In this document: in pieces, positions 1 to 6,494 of the stretch
How positions within the stretch are numbered: position 1 is the first letter of the stretch
How the letters are laid out: each line of letters opens with the position of its first letter
Origin: an uncultured Clostridia bacterium
GTDB taxonomy: Bacteria > Bacillota > Clostridia > Oscillospirales > Acutalibacteraceae
Assembly (NCBI GenBank): GCA_946002045.1
Contig: CAMFYM010000037.1
Span: 1 to 12,460 of the forward strand
Length of the DNA: 12,460 nt
Reading direction: 5' to 3'
Translations under genes and position numbers: made by a program
Notes under the pieces: model-generated
What the model was told of the DNA's origin: nothing
Databases searched by the model: none
The model's input: only the letters and a program-made list of their open reading frames with translations

Positions 1-8
1 ACCTATTC

Positions 9-127
9 GGCTCCCCTTTTAATGTAATAAAGGGGAGCTGTCACGAAGTGACTGAAGGGATAAAAGGTAATTTTACAATCCCTCAGTCGCATATAAAATG
101 CGACAGCTCCCTTTACACAAGGGAGCC
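9..127. repeat. Nested palindromic interspersed element (MITE-like)
   Basis: The stretch begins GGCTCCCC and ends AAGGGAGCC, and is close to a palindrome over its whole length. It contains a string of smaller hairpins: GCTCCCCTTT with AAAGGGGAGC near the left end, GTCAC-GAA-GTGAC, AGGGAT with ATCCCT around the centre, GTCGCAT with ATGCGAC, and GCTCCCTT with AAGGGAGC at the right end. AGCTGTC and GACAGCT also pair across the element. It has no coding capacity. From memory, elements with this GAAGTGACTGA-type core are frequent between genes in gut Clostridia, which suggests a non-autonomous mobile or REP-like repeat. Copy number cannot be judged from one window. Confidence 0.7.
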
Positions 128-229
128 GTAAATTGAGACTTTAAGAAATGTGGATAAATTTGCACCGAACAAAAATATAAAGTCATATTATGCTTCGGCA
201 CGGTTCAGTCCACTTTATCGACAGTCTGA

Positions 230-262
230 GATGGGTAGGTTTTTTGCCTACTCGTCTTTTTT
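230..262 (+). terminator. Plus-strand intrinsic terminator
   Basis: GATGGGTAGG (230-239) pairs with CCTACTCGTC (247-256) over ten positions, two of them G-T wobbles, around a T-rich loop. Six T follow directly (257-262). The T run is only on the plus side, so this terminator does not serve the leftward sleB gene. No plus-strand gene is visible in 1-229. The cognate transcript is therefore either a gene left of the window that reads through the palindromic element, or a small RNA. Confidence 0.65.
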
Positions 263-292
263 GTCAGGAGCAAGCCCCTGTCATAAGATTTC

Positions 293-1003
293 TTATTTAC
301 AGAATTTGTGATTACCGATTACCTTTACAACAGGACGGGAATGCATAAATGCGTCATTAGTTTTGCTGGCGTTAAAGTAATAGATTGCCCCACCGGACGG
401 GTCCCAGCCGTTAATAGCATCGGTGGCAGCACGCTTTGCAGATGCAGCCACAGGCGCATACCAATTTGAATCGTTAACACAGCTAAAGGCACCGTTTTGA
501 TAAACAACACCACTGATTGAGTCAGGGAAGGAGGGGTGCTTTACACGGTTAAGAATTACTGCACCTACTGCCACCTGTCCCTCATAGCTTTCGCCACGAG
601 CCTCTGCGCTGATAACCTTTGCCAAAAGCTCCACATCGGAATTTGAATAGGCAGTATTATTGTTGGAGCTGCCACCACCTAAGCCCAGATACAGCAAGGT
701 TTGCTTGCCACAAATACCGTCGGCAGTTATTCCACAGTTACGCTGAAAGGAGGTTACGGCTGACTTTGTATTTTGACCGTATATGCCGTCAACTGCACCC
801 TTATAATATCCAAGAGAGGAAAGCTTACGCTGAATTGACTTAACCTCCTCACCTGTTGAGCCTAACCTTGACACTGCATAGGTGCTGACCTGCCTGTCCG
901 TTACGGCAAGATAAATTGTGCCACCTATCAGCGCACCTGCCACCAATACTGCACAGGACACTACTATAATAATAAAATTTCTGAAAGCCTTATACACAGT
1001 CAT
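293..1003 (-). CDS. sleB: Spore cortex-lytic enzyme SleB-like (PG-binding + Hydrolase_2)
   Basis: A 236-residue secreted or membrane-anchored cell wall hydrolase. Residues 9-34 form one hydrophobic segment (signal anchor or signal peptide). Residues about 47-106 are a peptidoglycan-binding domain with GSTGEEVKSIQRKL, GIYG and TKSAVTSFQ. Residues about 128-235 are a SleB/CwlJ-type Hydrolase_2 domain with ISAEARGE (E134 is the expected catalytic acid), GAVILNRV and a terminal SRPVVKVIGNHKFC. Proteins of this family are lytic transglycosylases that degrade spore cortex muramic-delta-lactam peptidoglycan during germination; some clostridial homologues act in vegetative walls. The ATG is preceded by TAGGAG with good spacing. 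It lies 11 bases after a small membrane-tail gene, and there is no ypeB, the usual partner in Bacillus. The cortex role is inferred from domain architecture. Confidence 0.92.
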   Translation of the reverse strand: MTVYKAFRNFIIIVVSCAVLVAGALIGGTIYLAVTDRQVSTYAVSRLGSTGEEVKSIQRKLSSLGYYKGAVDGIYGQNTKSAVTSFQRNCGITADGICGKQTLLYLGLGGGSSNNNTAYSNSDVELLAKVISAEARGESYEGQVAVGAVILNRVKHPSFPDSISGVVYQNGAFSCVNDSNWYAPVAASAKRAATDAINGWDPSGGAIYYFNASKTNDAFMHSRPVVKVIGNHKFCK

Positions 1004-1014
1004 AAAATCAACTC

Positions 1015-1281
1015 CTACACAAATGTATTTATAATAAAGGACAGGGCAACGCCTGCTCCTGTAAAAAGGGCAGAGTTCAAAATAATTTTGATTATTCTTT
1101 TTTTACCTATTCTTGCCCTGGGAGGCTTTTGTGAGATCGATGCCAATGCCTCTGCCTCCCTTTGTATTGTTTTCCTGTCTGTGTTTTTATATTCAGGCTT
1201 AACAAAAAAAATAATTTTTTCAAAATACGGATTTTCTGTATTGGTAACCTCAAGTATTTGCTTGTTGACGCCTTTAATCAT
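1015..1281 (-). CDS. Small conserved-looking protein with C-terminal membrane helix, co-transcribed with sleB
   Basis: An 88-residue protein starting MIKGVNKQ. Residues 1-60 are soluble and mixed-charge, including a hydrophobic beta-like stretch (KIIFFVKPEY) and a basic RARIGKKR segment. Residues about 63-85 form one hydrophobic helix near the C-terminus, so it is probably tail-anchored with the N-terminus in the cytoplasm. An upstream in-frame TTG would add nine residues, but the ATG at 1281 has AAAGGA eight bases upstream (1290-1295), so the ATG is preferred. It sits 11 bases before sleB on the same strand, which implies shared expression and perhaps a role in localising or controlling the hydrolase. 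I recall similar short proteins beside sleB-like genes in Clostridia, but I know of no assigned function. Confidence 0.8.
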   Translation of the reverse strand: MIKGVNKQILEVTNTENPYFEKIIFFVKPEYKNTDRKTIQREAEALASISQKPPRARIGKKRIIKIILNSALFTGAGVALSFIINTFV

Positions 1282-1309
1282 TGTTATTTTCCTTTCACTT
1301 TTATACAAT

Positions 1310-1338
1310 TAGTGTAGGAAAAATATCGGCAAATATAC
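1310..1338 (-). promoter_or_regulatory. Candidate sigma-G-type (forespore) promoter
   Basis: Read on the minus strand, GTATA (1334-1338) is separated by 17 bases from TACACTA (1310-1316). Sigma-G consensus from Bacillus is GHATR, then 17-18 bases, then CATWHTA. The -35 fits and the -10 matches at five of seven positions. Transcription would start about 20 bases before the ATG at 1281. Forespore expression would suit a cortex hydrolase. The match is partial and the region is AT-rich, so a chance match is possible. Confidence 0.35.
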
Positions 1339-1436
1339 CAATCTGTTTTTGTCGAATTTTGTGTATTTTTTCAAAAAATAATCCTTGACATACAATTTGT
1401 AATAACGAAATGTATATTTAAAATCATTTTTATGTT

Positions 1437-1567
1437 TGTGGAAAACTCTGTGGAAAATGTTGAAAACTACGGTGTTTTCCCTTGTTTTTAGTGGAAAATT
1501 TATGTTGAAAACTATGTTGAAGCTTAAAATTTGCCACATTTCATAACTTTACACAAAGTTTTCAACA
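1437..1567. other. Cluster of DnaA-box-like motifs (TGTGGAAAA / TGTTGAAAA)
   Basis: Exact copies are TGTGGAAAA at 1437-1445 and 1449-1457, and TGTTGAAAA at 1458-1466 and 1503-1511. TTTTCAACA in the opposite orientation is at 1559-1567. Near matches are AGTGGAAAA (1490-1498), TGTTGAAGC (1515-1523), TTTGCCACA (1530-1538) and CTTTACACA (1547-1555). TTTTCCACA, the complement of the first type, fits the relaxed DnaA box TTWTNCACA. TTTTCAACA differs at one key position, but from memory it commonly accompanies DnaA boxes in clostridial origins. TGTTGAAAACTA occurs twice as a direct repeat 45 bases apart. A very AT-rich stretch follows (about 1570-1680). No dnaA or dnaN is near, so the function is open. 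Confidence 0.45.
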
Positions 1568-1644
1568 ATATCAAAGGTTACAGAATTGACATAATTTTTT
1601 GTATAAATTGCTCTTTTTTACTTTCACTCTTGACAAAAAAATGT

Positions 1645-1650
1645 TATACT
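1645..1650 (+). promoter_or_regulatory. Candidate -10 box for the ogg-rsmE transcript
   Basis: TATACT lies about 50 bases before the ogg start codon and would give a leader of roughly 44 bases. A TTGACA is present at 1630-1635 but only nine bases upstream, too close for a normal -35. The hexamer at the proper 17-base distance (1622-1627, TTTCAC) is poor. The promoter must lie in this gap because ogg is the first plus-strand gene, but its exact boxes are uncertain. Confidence 0.25.
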
Positions 1651-1700
1651 CTCAGTAAGCAAGTAAAATAAATAAGAATAAGGTTTAAGGAGAATTAACT

Positions 1701-2519
1701 ATGGATATAAAATATATTGACAATGATATTGTGTTAAAAAATGTTAAGTGCCTTGACCTGGACCTGACTCTTGACTGTGGTCAGGCGTTCCGTTGGAAAA
1801 AGGAAGAGGACAACAGCTGGAGCGGTGTTGTTAACGGCGTATTTTTAAACATAAAAAAGGACGGCGACACCTTTATTTTAAAGAATACAACCAAGCAGGA
1901 TTTTGAAAGCATTTGGTGCCACTACTTTGATTTTGACAAGGATTATGTAGAAATTTGTAACAGGCTGAAGCAGGATAAATTGCTGTCACCGACTGTTGAT
2001 AGATATTACGGAATACGCATACTTAATCAGGACAGCTGGGAGGCACTTTGCACCTTTGTTATCAGCCAGCAAAACAACATTAAGCGAATTAAAGGAATTG
2101 TGGACAGGCTGTGTCAAGCCTATGGCGAAAAGGTGCGTGAGGGTTGGTATTCCTTCCCAACGGCTGAAAGGCTGAGCACTCTCACTGTAGAGGATTTTGA
2201 AAAATTAGGTACAGGCTACCGTGCCAAATACCTTGAGCAGCTGTCAAAAGGAGTTGCAAGGGGAGAAATTGACCTGCAAAAAATAAAAGGCCTGCCCTTG
2301 AACGAGGCAAGGCAGGAGCTGTTAAAAATATTCGGCGTGGGCATTAAGGTTGCCAACTGTGCGTTATTATTCGGCTTTGAATTTTATGACGCATTCCCGG
2401 TAGATGTGTGGATGAAGCGTGTTATGGAATATTACCCTAACGGCTTGCCGAAATGCTTTGAGGGTATTGAGGGCATTGCACAGCAATACCTGTTTCACTG
2501 GGCAAGAAATAATCTTTGA
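1701..2519 (+). CDS. ogg: 8-oxoguanine DNA glycosylase / AP lyase (OGG1-type, HhH-GPD)
   Basis: A 272-residue bifunctional base-excision repair enzyme that removes 8-oxoguanine paired with C and cleaves the abasic strand. The N-terminal OGG_N-like domain (residues about 1-110) includes CGQAFRW (26-32). The HhH-GPD domain follows, with WEALCTFVISQQNNIKRI (113-130) and the helix-hairpin-helix FGVGIKVANCALL (211-223). K216 in GVGIK aligns with the Schiff-base lysine of human OGG1, and D235 in FPVDVWMKR (232-240) with its catalytic aspartate. There is no C-terminal iron-sulfur cysteine cluster, which separates it from MutY and Nth. The length suits clostridial Ogg enzymes. ATG follows AAGGAG (1687-1692) at eight bases. 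Its stop lies 14 bases before the preferred rsmE start, so the two are probably co-transcribed. Confidence 0.93.
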   Translation: MDIKYIDNDIVLKNVKCLDLDLTLDCGQAFRWKKEEDNSWSGVVNGVFLNIKKDGDTFILKNTTKQDFESIWCHYFDFDKDYVEICNRLKQDKLLSPTVDRYYGIRILNQDSWEALCTFVISQQNNIKRIKGIVDRLCQAYGEKVREGWYSFPTAERLSTLTVEDFEKLGTGYRAKYLEQLSKGVARGEIDLQKIKGLPLNEARQELLKIFGVGIKVANCALLFGFEFYDAFPVDVWMKRVMEYYPNGLPKCFEGIEGIAQQYLFHWARNNL

Positions 2520-2521
2520 CA

Positions 2522-2526
2522 AAGGA
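2522..2526 (+). promoter_or_regulatory. Ribosome binding site fixing the rsmE start
   Basis: AAGGA lies seven bases before the ATG at 2534. It supports that start over the in-frame TTG at 2516, which overlaps the ogg stop codon and has no purine-rich site at proper spacing. Confidence 0.6.
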
Positions 2527-2533
2527 ACTGACT

Positions 2534-3256
2534 ATGCAAAAATTATTTGTGGATTTTGTGCCACAGGGCACAGTAGCATTAAACGAGGAGCAGTCACGCC
2601 ATATTGCAAAATCACTGCGTATGAGAGTTGGCGATATGCTAACGCTGAATTGTGGTGACGGTAACGATTACGGCTGCATTATTGACAAAATCGACTCCAC
2701 CACCGTTACACTGTCTGTTTGCTATCAGCAGCCAAACAACAGCGAGCCGTCTGTTAAGGTTACGCTGTATCAGGGTGTGCCAAAGGGCGACAAGATGGAG
2801 GATATTATCCAAAAATGCACAGAGCTTGGAATAAGCAGTGTTGTGCCTGTGCTGACTCACAGGTCTGTCAGCCGACCGGACGAAAAATCAGCAAGGAAAA
2901 AGCAACTGCGTTACCAAAAAATTGCCCTTGAAGCATCACAGCAAAGTGGGCGAGGCATTGTGCCGGAAATTAAGCCTATGACTACTCTTCCACAAGCAGT
3001 TAAAGATGACAACAGTCAGCTGAAAATTGTGTTCTACGAGGGTGGTGGCGAGCCCATAAAAAGCCTTATCACAGATGACATTAAATCTGTTTCAATCTAC
3101 ATTGGCAGCGAAGGTGGATTTGAATTGGAGGAAGTTGAACTGATTAAGAGCAACGGTGGTGTTGCAGCAACCCTTGGCAAAAGAATACTGCGAACCCAAA
3201 CGGCTCCTGTGGCAGCATTAACGGCAATAATGCTATTAACAGACAATCTTGAATAA
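2534..3256 (+). CDS. rsmE: 16S rRNA (uracil1498-N3)-methyltransferase RsmE
   Basis: A 240-residue cytoplasmic SPOUT-class methyltransferase that uses SAM to methylate N3 of U1498 in 16S rRNA of the small subunit. The N-terminal part (about 1-70) is the PUA-like RNA-binding domain, including HIAKSLRMRVGD (23-34). The SPOUT domain carries KGDKMEDIIQKCTELG (84-99), ALEASQQSGR (131-140), IGSEGGF (190-196) and the knot motif LGKRILRTQTA (214-224). The loop usually written GPEGG reads GSEGG here, which is unlikely to be harmful. Length is normal for the family. In many Firmicutes rsmE follows prmA; here it follows ogg. It ends just before the terminator at 3265. Confidence 0.97.
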   Translation: MQKLFVDFVPQGTVALNEEQSRHIAKSLRMRVGDMLTLNCGDGNDYGCIIDKIDSTTVTLSVCYQQPNNSEPSVKVTLYQGVPKGDKMEDIIQKCTELGISSVVPVLTHRSVSRPDEKSARKKQLRYQKIALEASQQSGRGIVPEIKPMTTLPQAVKDDNSQLKIVFYEGGGEPIKSLITDDIKSVSIYIGSEGGFELEEVELIKSNGGVAATLGKRILRTQTAPVAALTAIMLLTDNLE

Positions 3257-3264
3257 AATAAAGC

Positions 3265-3298
3265 AAAGCGACTTGGAACTCAATCCAAGTCGCTTTTT
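3265..3298. terminator. Strong bidirectional intrinsic terminator between rsmE and the transketolase genes
   Basis: AAAGCGACTTGGA (3265-3277) pairs perfectly with TCCAAGTCGCTTT (3284-3296) around the loop ACTCAA. The T run 3294-3298 serves the plus-strand rsmE transcript. On the minus strand the stem is followed by TTTGCTTTATTTT, so it can also end the leftward transketolase transcript, whose last stop codon is at 3316. Confidence 0.9.
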
Positions 3299-3315
3299 CA
3301 TTCATATAACAATGA

Positions 3316-4257
3316 TTATTTAACAAACTCTTCCGTAACCTTAACAATGTTATCGGCACACAAGCCAAATTGCTTAAGCAGGTCAAGAGCAGGTCCACTG
3401 TGGCCGAACTCGTCATTAACGCCGATACGCTTAACAGGAGTAGGACAGCCCTCGCTAAGAGCAGCACAAACAGCCTCTCCAAGACCACCGATAATATTAT
3501 GTTCCTCGACAGTAATTACCTTGCCTGTTTTTTTAGCAGAAGCAATGATAAGCTCCTTATCAAGAGGCTTAATGGTGGCAATGTTAATGATTTCGGCACT
3601 GATTCCCTTTTCCTCAAGGGCCTTGCCTGCCTCAATAGCCTCTGCTACCATAAGACCGTTAGCAACGATTGTTACATCTGTACCCTCTTTAACAATCTCG
3701 CCCTTGCCGATTTCAAATTTATAATCATCGCTGTGGAATACAGGAACGGCAAGTCTGCCAAATCTCAAATAAACAGGGCCTTCATATTCATAAGCAGCCT
3801 TAACTGCCTGCCTTGCCTCAACATCATCAGCAGGACAAATAACAACCATACCCGGAATTGCCCTCATAAGAGCGAAGTCCTCACAGCACTGGTGAGATGC
3901 ACCGTCCTCACCAACAGAAATACCTGCGTGAGTTGCACCGATTTTAACATTAAGATGTGGGTAGCCGATTGTGTTTCTAACCTGCTCAAAGGCTCTGCCG
4001 GCAGAAAACATTGCAAAGCTTGACGCAAAAGGAACAAGTCCCATTGTGCTCATACCTGCTGCAACGCAAATCATATTAGCCTCGGCAATACCACAGTTAA
4101 TATGGCGCTGTGGATATTCCTTTTTAAAAATACCTGTTTTTGTTGCTGCTGCAAGGTCTGCATCAAGGACTACTAAATCCTCTGCACCACCTGCTGCAAG
4201 CTCCTTAAGAGCGTTACCATAGCTATCTCTTGTTGCAATTTTCTTAATCTCTGCCAT
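3316..4257 (-). CDS. Transketolase, C-terminal subunit (split transketolase)
   Basis: 313 residues carrying the pyrimidine-binding and C-terminal domains of transketolase; with the N-terminal subunit encoded just upstream it forms the full thiamine-diphosphate enzyme of the non-oxidative pentose phosphate pathway. The Pyr domain (about 5-165) has NCGIAEANM, where E59 is the conserved glutamate that activates the cofactor, then AGISVGEDGASHQ (111-123). The transketolase_C domain (about 185-305) contains VTVEEHNIIGGLGEAV and a GVNDEFGHSG stretch. The ATG at 4257 is preferred because GGAGG (4265-4269) is seven bases upstream. The in-frame GTG at 4263 would leave one base between site and start. 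The start lies just after the TGA of its partner, so translational coupling is likely. DXS-like enzymes share the Pyr fold, but the two-gene layout favours transketolase. Confidence 0.95.
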   Translation of the reverse strand: MAEIKKIATRDSYGNALKELAAGGAEDLVVLDADLAAATKTGIFKKEYPQRHINCGIAEANMICVAAGMSTMGLVPFASSFAMFSAGRAFEQVRNTIGYPHLNVKIGATHAGISVGEDGASHQCCEDFALMRAIPGMVVICPADDVEARQAVKAAYEYEGPVYLRFGRLAVPVFHSDDYKFEIGKGEIVKEGTDVTIVANGLMVAEAIEAGKALEEKGISAEIINIATIKPLDKELIIASAKKTGKVITVEEHNIIGGLGEAVCAALSEGCPTPVKRIGVNDEFGHSGPALDLLKQFGLCADNIVKVTEEFVK

Positions 4258-4259
4258 AA

Positions 4260-5105
4260 TCACGCCTCCTCTATCTCTGCAAGCCTTGCATTAAGCTCTG
4301 CCATTGCAATATTATATTCTTCCTCGTTAGGTGCCTTGCCGTGCCAGCCCACCTGATTTTCCATAAACGAAACGCCCTTGCCTTTAACCGTATTCATAAT
4401 AATACCAAAGGGCTTTGTGCTGTTATGGAAGGCTTCAAATGCAGATTCAAGCTCGTCAAAATTGTGGCCGTCAATTACAGCAACATCAAATCCAAATGCC
4501 TTGAGCTTTTCATCAACAGGCTTTGAGCTCATAACATCATCACAGGCACCGTCAATCTGAAGTCCGTTGCAATCAATAATTGCACAGAAATTGTCAAGCT
4601 TATAGTGATTAGCAAACATCATTGCCTCCCACACCTGACCCTCTTCAATTTCACCGTCACCTAAAAGTGCATAAACCCTAACCTTATCGTTACCAATGAA
4701 TTTTGCACCCTTTGCCATACCTACTGCTGAACTGATGCCCTGACCCAGTGAGCCTGTGGACATATCAATACCGGGAACAGTATTCATATTAGGATGACCC
4801 TGAAGGTAGGAATCAATATGACGAAGTGTTTTTAAATCTTCAACAGGGAAAAAGCCCTTTAATGCCAAGGCGCTGTAAAGACCGGGTGCACAATGGCCCT
4901 TTGAAAGAACAAATCTGTCACGGTCCTGCCATCTTGGATTAGATGAGTCAATATCCATTTCTTTAAAATAAAGATAAGCAAACAAATCTGCTGATGAAAG
5001 ACTGCCACCGGGGTGACCTGCCTTTGCGTTATATGTACTTTCAATAATGCCCATCCTGATTTTTGTGGCATATGCCGAAAGCATTTTCTTTGTTTCTGCG
5101 TTCAT
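4260..5105 (-). CDS. Transketolase, N-terminal subunit (split transketolase)
   Basis: 281 residues carrying the pyrophosphate-binding domain. AGHPGGSLS (29-37), LSKGHCAPGLY (68-78) and LQGHPNM (101-107) supply the conserved substrate and cofactor histidines. The ThDP/metal motif runs from GDGEIEEGQVWEA (149-161) to DCNGLQIDG (178-186), with N180 ending the GDG...N signature. The reaction moves a two-carbon ketol unit between sugar phosphates in the cytoplasm, together with the C-terminal subunit whose gene follows directly. The ATG has AGGAG eight bases upstream. The LCP gene ends 27 bases upstream with no terminator between, so both transketolase genes are probably read from the surface-protein transcript. 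An internal promoter cannot be excluded. Confidence 0.95.
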   Translation of the reverse strand: MNAETKKMLSAYATKIRMGIIESTYNAKAGHPGGSLSSADLFAYLYFKEMDIDSSNPRWQDRDRFVLSKGHCAPGLYSALALKGFFPVEDLKTLRHIDSYLQGHPNMNTVPGIDMSTGSLGQGISSAVGMAKGAKFIGNDKVRVYALLGDGEIEEGQVWEAMMFANHYKLDNFCAIIDCNGLQIDGACDDVMSSKPVDEKLKAFGFDVAVIDGHNFDELESAFEAFHNSTKPFGIIMNTVKGKGVSFMENQVGWHGKAPNEEEYNIAMAELNARLAEIEEA

Positions 5106-5132
5106 AGTAATACTCCTGTATATAAATAAAAT

Positions 5133-6494
5133 TTAGTCAATTTTAGTATAGAAGGTGTCAAGAACAACCTCCATAAGCTTATCCTTGTCAGGATAAAATT
5201 CTGCGTAAACCACATCGCCGTAGTCAATTCTGTCGCTTTCTCTCATTTCACCCTGAAGAGTAACAGTTTCAAAATCATTTACTCCCTTTGACAATACTAA
5301 CGATGCCAAGTAGGTTGCGTCCGAAAGAGAAATATTTGTTGTGCTGTATTCCGTTGCAGTGTTATAAAGACTGCTGACTACGCTGAAATCATTTTTAACA
5401 GCAGGAAGAAGCTGTGCTGCAAACGCCTTAACATACTGCACCTGCCTTTGTGTTCGGTTAAGGGAGGCGTTAACAGTATCCATATCTCTTGTTCTTACAT
5501 ACTTTTCCGTAAGATCACCGATAAGGTGAACGGTGTCGCCCTCTTTAATACCCAAATTCGGGAAATTATATAACGACTTAACAGATACTCCACCGATTGC
5601 ATCGTTAATAGGTGCAATACCGTTAAGGTCAAGGGCAAAATACTTGTTGATTGGCACATTGCAAAGAATACGGCTGATTGATGTAACAACATTGTTTGCC
5701 GATGTGTCCTTGCCGTTACCGTAGGCGTAGCTCAGGCAAAGCTGCATTTCCTCATTCCTGAGCAAAATATTACTTTCGGAATAAATCGGAATTTCCACCA
5801 TAGTATCACGGGGAATAGCAATAGCCTTTGCCCTGCCTGTGTTAGTATCAATAGTAAGAATAATGTTGGCATCTGCCTGTCCTGCTGTGCCCACTGTATT
5901 ATTCTCAAGTCCAAGCTCACGCTTATCAACACCGATAAATGCAATGGAAATAATATCCTTGTTATAAACATATTCGTGGCCGTTGTATGTAAGCTTTTCC
6001 TCATAATCTGTTTGGGTGCTCACATTGGTAAGATTGCTTTTGCCCTGATGCTCAAGGAAGAATATTGTGCCGAAAACAGCAGTAATCATAATCACTAAAA
6101 TTACTAATACTGCAATGGCAATCCTTGCTGCAATAGGAAGCTTTTTCTTTTTCTTCTTACTCTTACCGTGAGAGTGAGAGTGAGAATGTGAATGAGAATG
6201 AGAATGTGAGTGTGAATGTGAGTCGGATTGTGAGTGTGAGGAATGGTGATGATGTCCTTCGCTTTTAATGTACTGCTTTTCCTTTACACGAAAATCGGTG
6301 CTATCCCCGTCCTCCTGTCTTTCGGTAACATCGGCTGAAAGGTCGATTACCTCCTCAACCTCCTTATCCTTTTTCTCATTCTGCTCCTTTGCCTCGTCTA
6401 AAATCTCGCCAACTGTTTTGTTAACAGGCTCGTTAATGTCGATAGGCAAATCATCCTCAAAGCTGTTTAAATTAGGGTCAATCGGTTTTTTCAT
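5133..6494 (-). CDS. LytR-CpsA-Psr (LCP) family glycopolymer transferase with cytoplasmic His-Ser tract
   Basis: 453 residues. Residues 1-80 are acidic and cytoplasmic; 81-109 are rich in alternating His and Ser (nine HS pairs at 93-109); 111-118 are Lys-rich; 121-147 form one membrane helix. The extracellular LCP domain spans about 180-365. It shows FIGVDKR (186-192), ADANIILTID (207-216), AIPRDTMV (226-233), YVRTRDMDT (332-340) and LNRTQRQV (345-352), which provide the Asp and Arg residues that bind the polyprenyl pyrophosphate and metal. LCP enzymes transfer wall teichoic acid or other glycopolymers from lipid carrier to peptidoglycan or protein. The start overlaps the sortase gene by 17 bases, with GGAG about 12 bases upstream, suggesting coupling. 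The His-rich tract is unusual and could bind metal, but that is inference. Some LCP-like proteins have been called regulators. Confidence 0.94.
   Translation of the reverse strand: MKKPIDPNLNSFEDDLPIDINEPVNKTVGEILDEAKEQNEKKDKEVEEVIDLSADVTERQEDGDSTDFRVKEKQYIKSEGHHHHSSHSQSDSHSHSHSHSHSHSHSHSHGKSKKKKKKLPIAARIAIAVLVILVIMITAVFGTIFFLEHQGKSNLTNVSTQTDYEEKLTYNGHEYVYNKDIISIAFIGVDKRELGLENNTVGTAGQADANIILTIDTNTGRAKAIAIPRDTMVEIPIYSESNILLRNEEMQLCLSYAYGNGKDTSANNVVTSISRILCNVPINKYFALDLNGIAPINDAIGGVSVKSLYNFPNLGIKEGDTVHLIGDLTEKYVRTRDMDTVNASLNRTQRQVQYVKAFAAQLLPAVKNDFSVVSSLYNTATEYSTTNISLSDATYLASLVLSKGVNDFETVTLQGEMRESDRIDYGDVVYAEFYPDKDKLMEVVLDTFYTKID
6168..6221. repeat. Hexanucleotide-like tandem repeat encoding (Ser-His)n
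   Basis: Within the LCP gene about nine units of a degenerate six-base repeat (GTGAGA, GTGAAT, ATGAGA and similar on the plus strand) encode alternating Ser and His. Units vary by synonymous changes (TGA/AGA for Ser, GTG/ATG for His on this strand). The repeat is therefore old or selected at protein level rather than freshly expanded. Gains or losses of units keep the frame. Confidence 0.8.

Noticed and set aside
200..292. Inverted repeat CAGG/CCTG near 265-285 considered as the sleB terminator
   Set aside because: The stem is only four to five pairs and on the minus strand it is followed by A rather than T residues.
1309..1539. Minus-strand open frame of 76 residues in the DnaA-box-like region
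   Set aside because: Its composition is that of translated AT-rich intergenic DNA (many Phe, Lys, Asn, Tyr), with no ribosome site and no domain.
1385..1650. Three TTGACA hexamers (1385-1390, 1586-1591, 1630-1635), each followed closely by a TA-rich -10-like box
   Set aside because: The gaps to the -10-like boxes are 10 bases or less, far below the 16-18 needed for a sigma-A promoter. They are probably chance matches in AT-rich DNA, and only a weak -10 candidate at 1645 was kept.
3370..4023. Long plus-strand open frame of about 217 residues opposite the transketolase C-terminal gene
   Set aside because: It lies wholly antisense to a gene with clear family motifs, has no convincing ribosome site, and its translation shows no recognisable motif.
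4255..4263. GTG at 4263 as start of the transketolase C-terminal subunit
   Set aside because: It would leave a single base between the GGAGG site and the start codon, while the ATG at 4257 has normal seven-base spacing.
6168..6254. Short tandem repeat considered as a CRISPR-like array
   Set aside because: The units are six bases, have no spacers, lie in frame inside the LCP gene and encode Ser-His.
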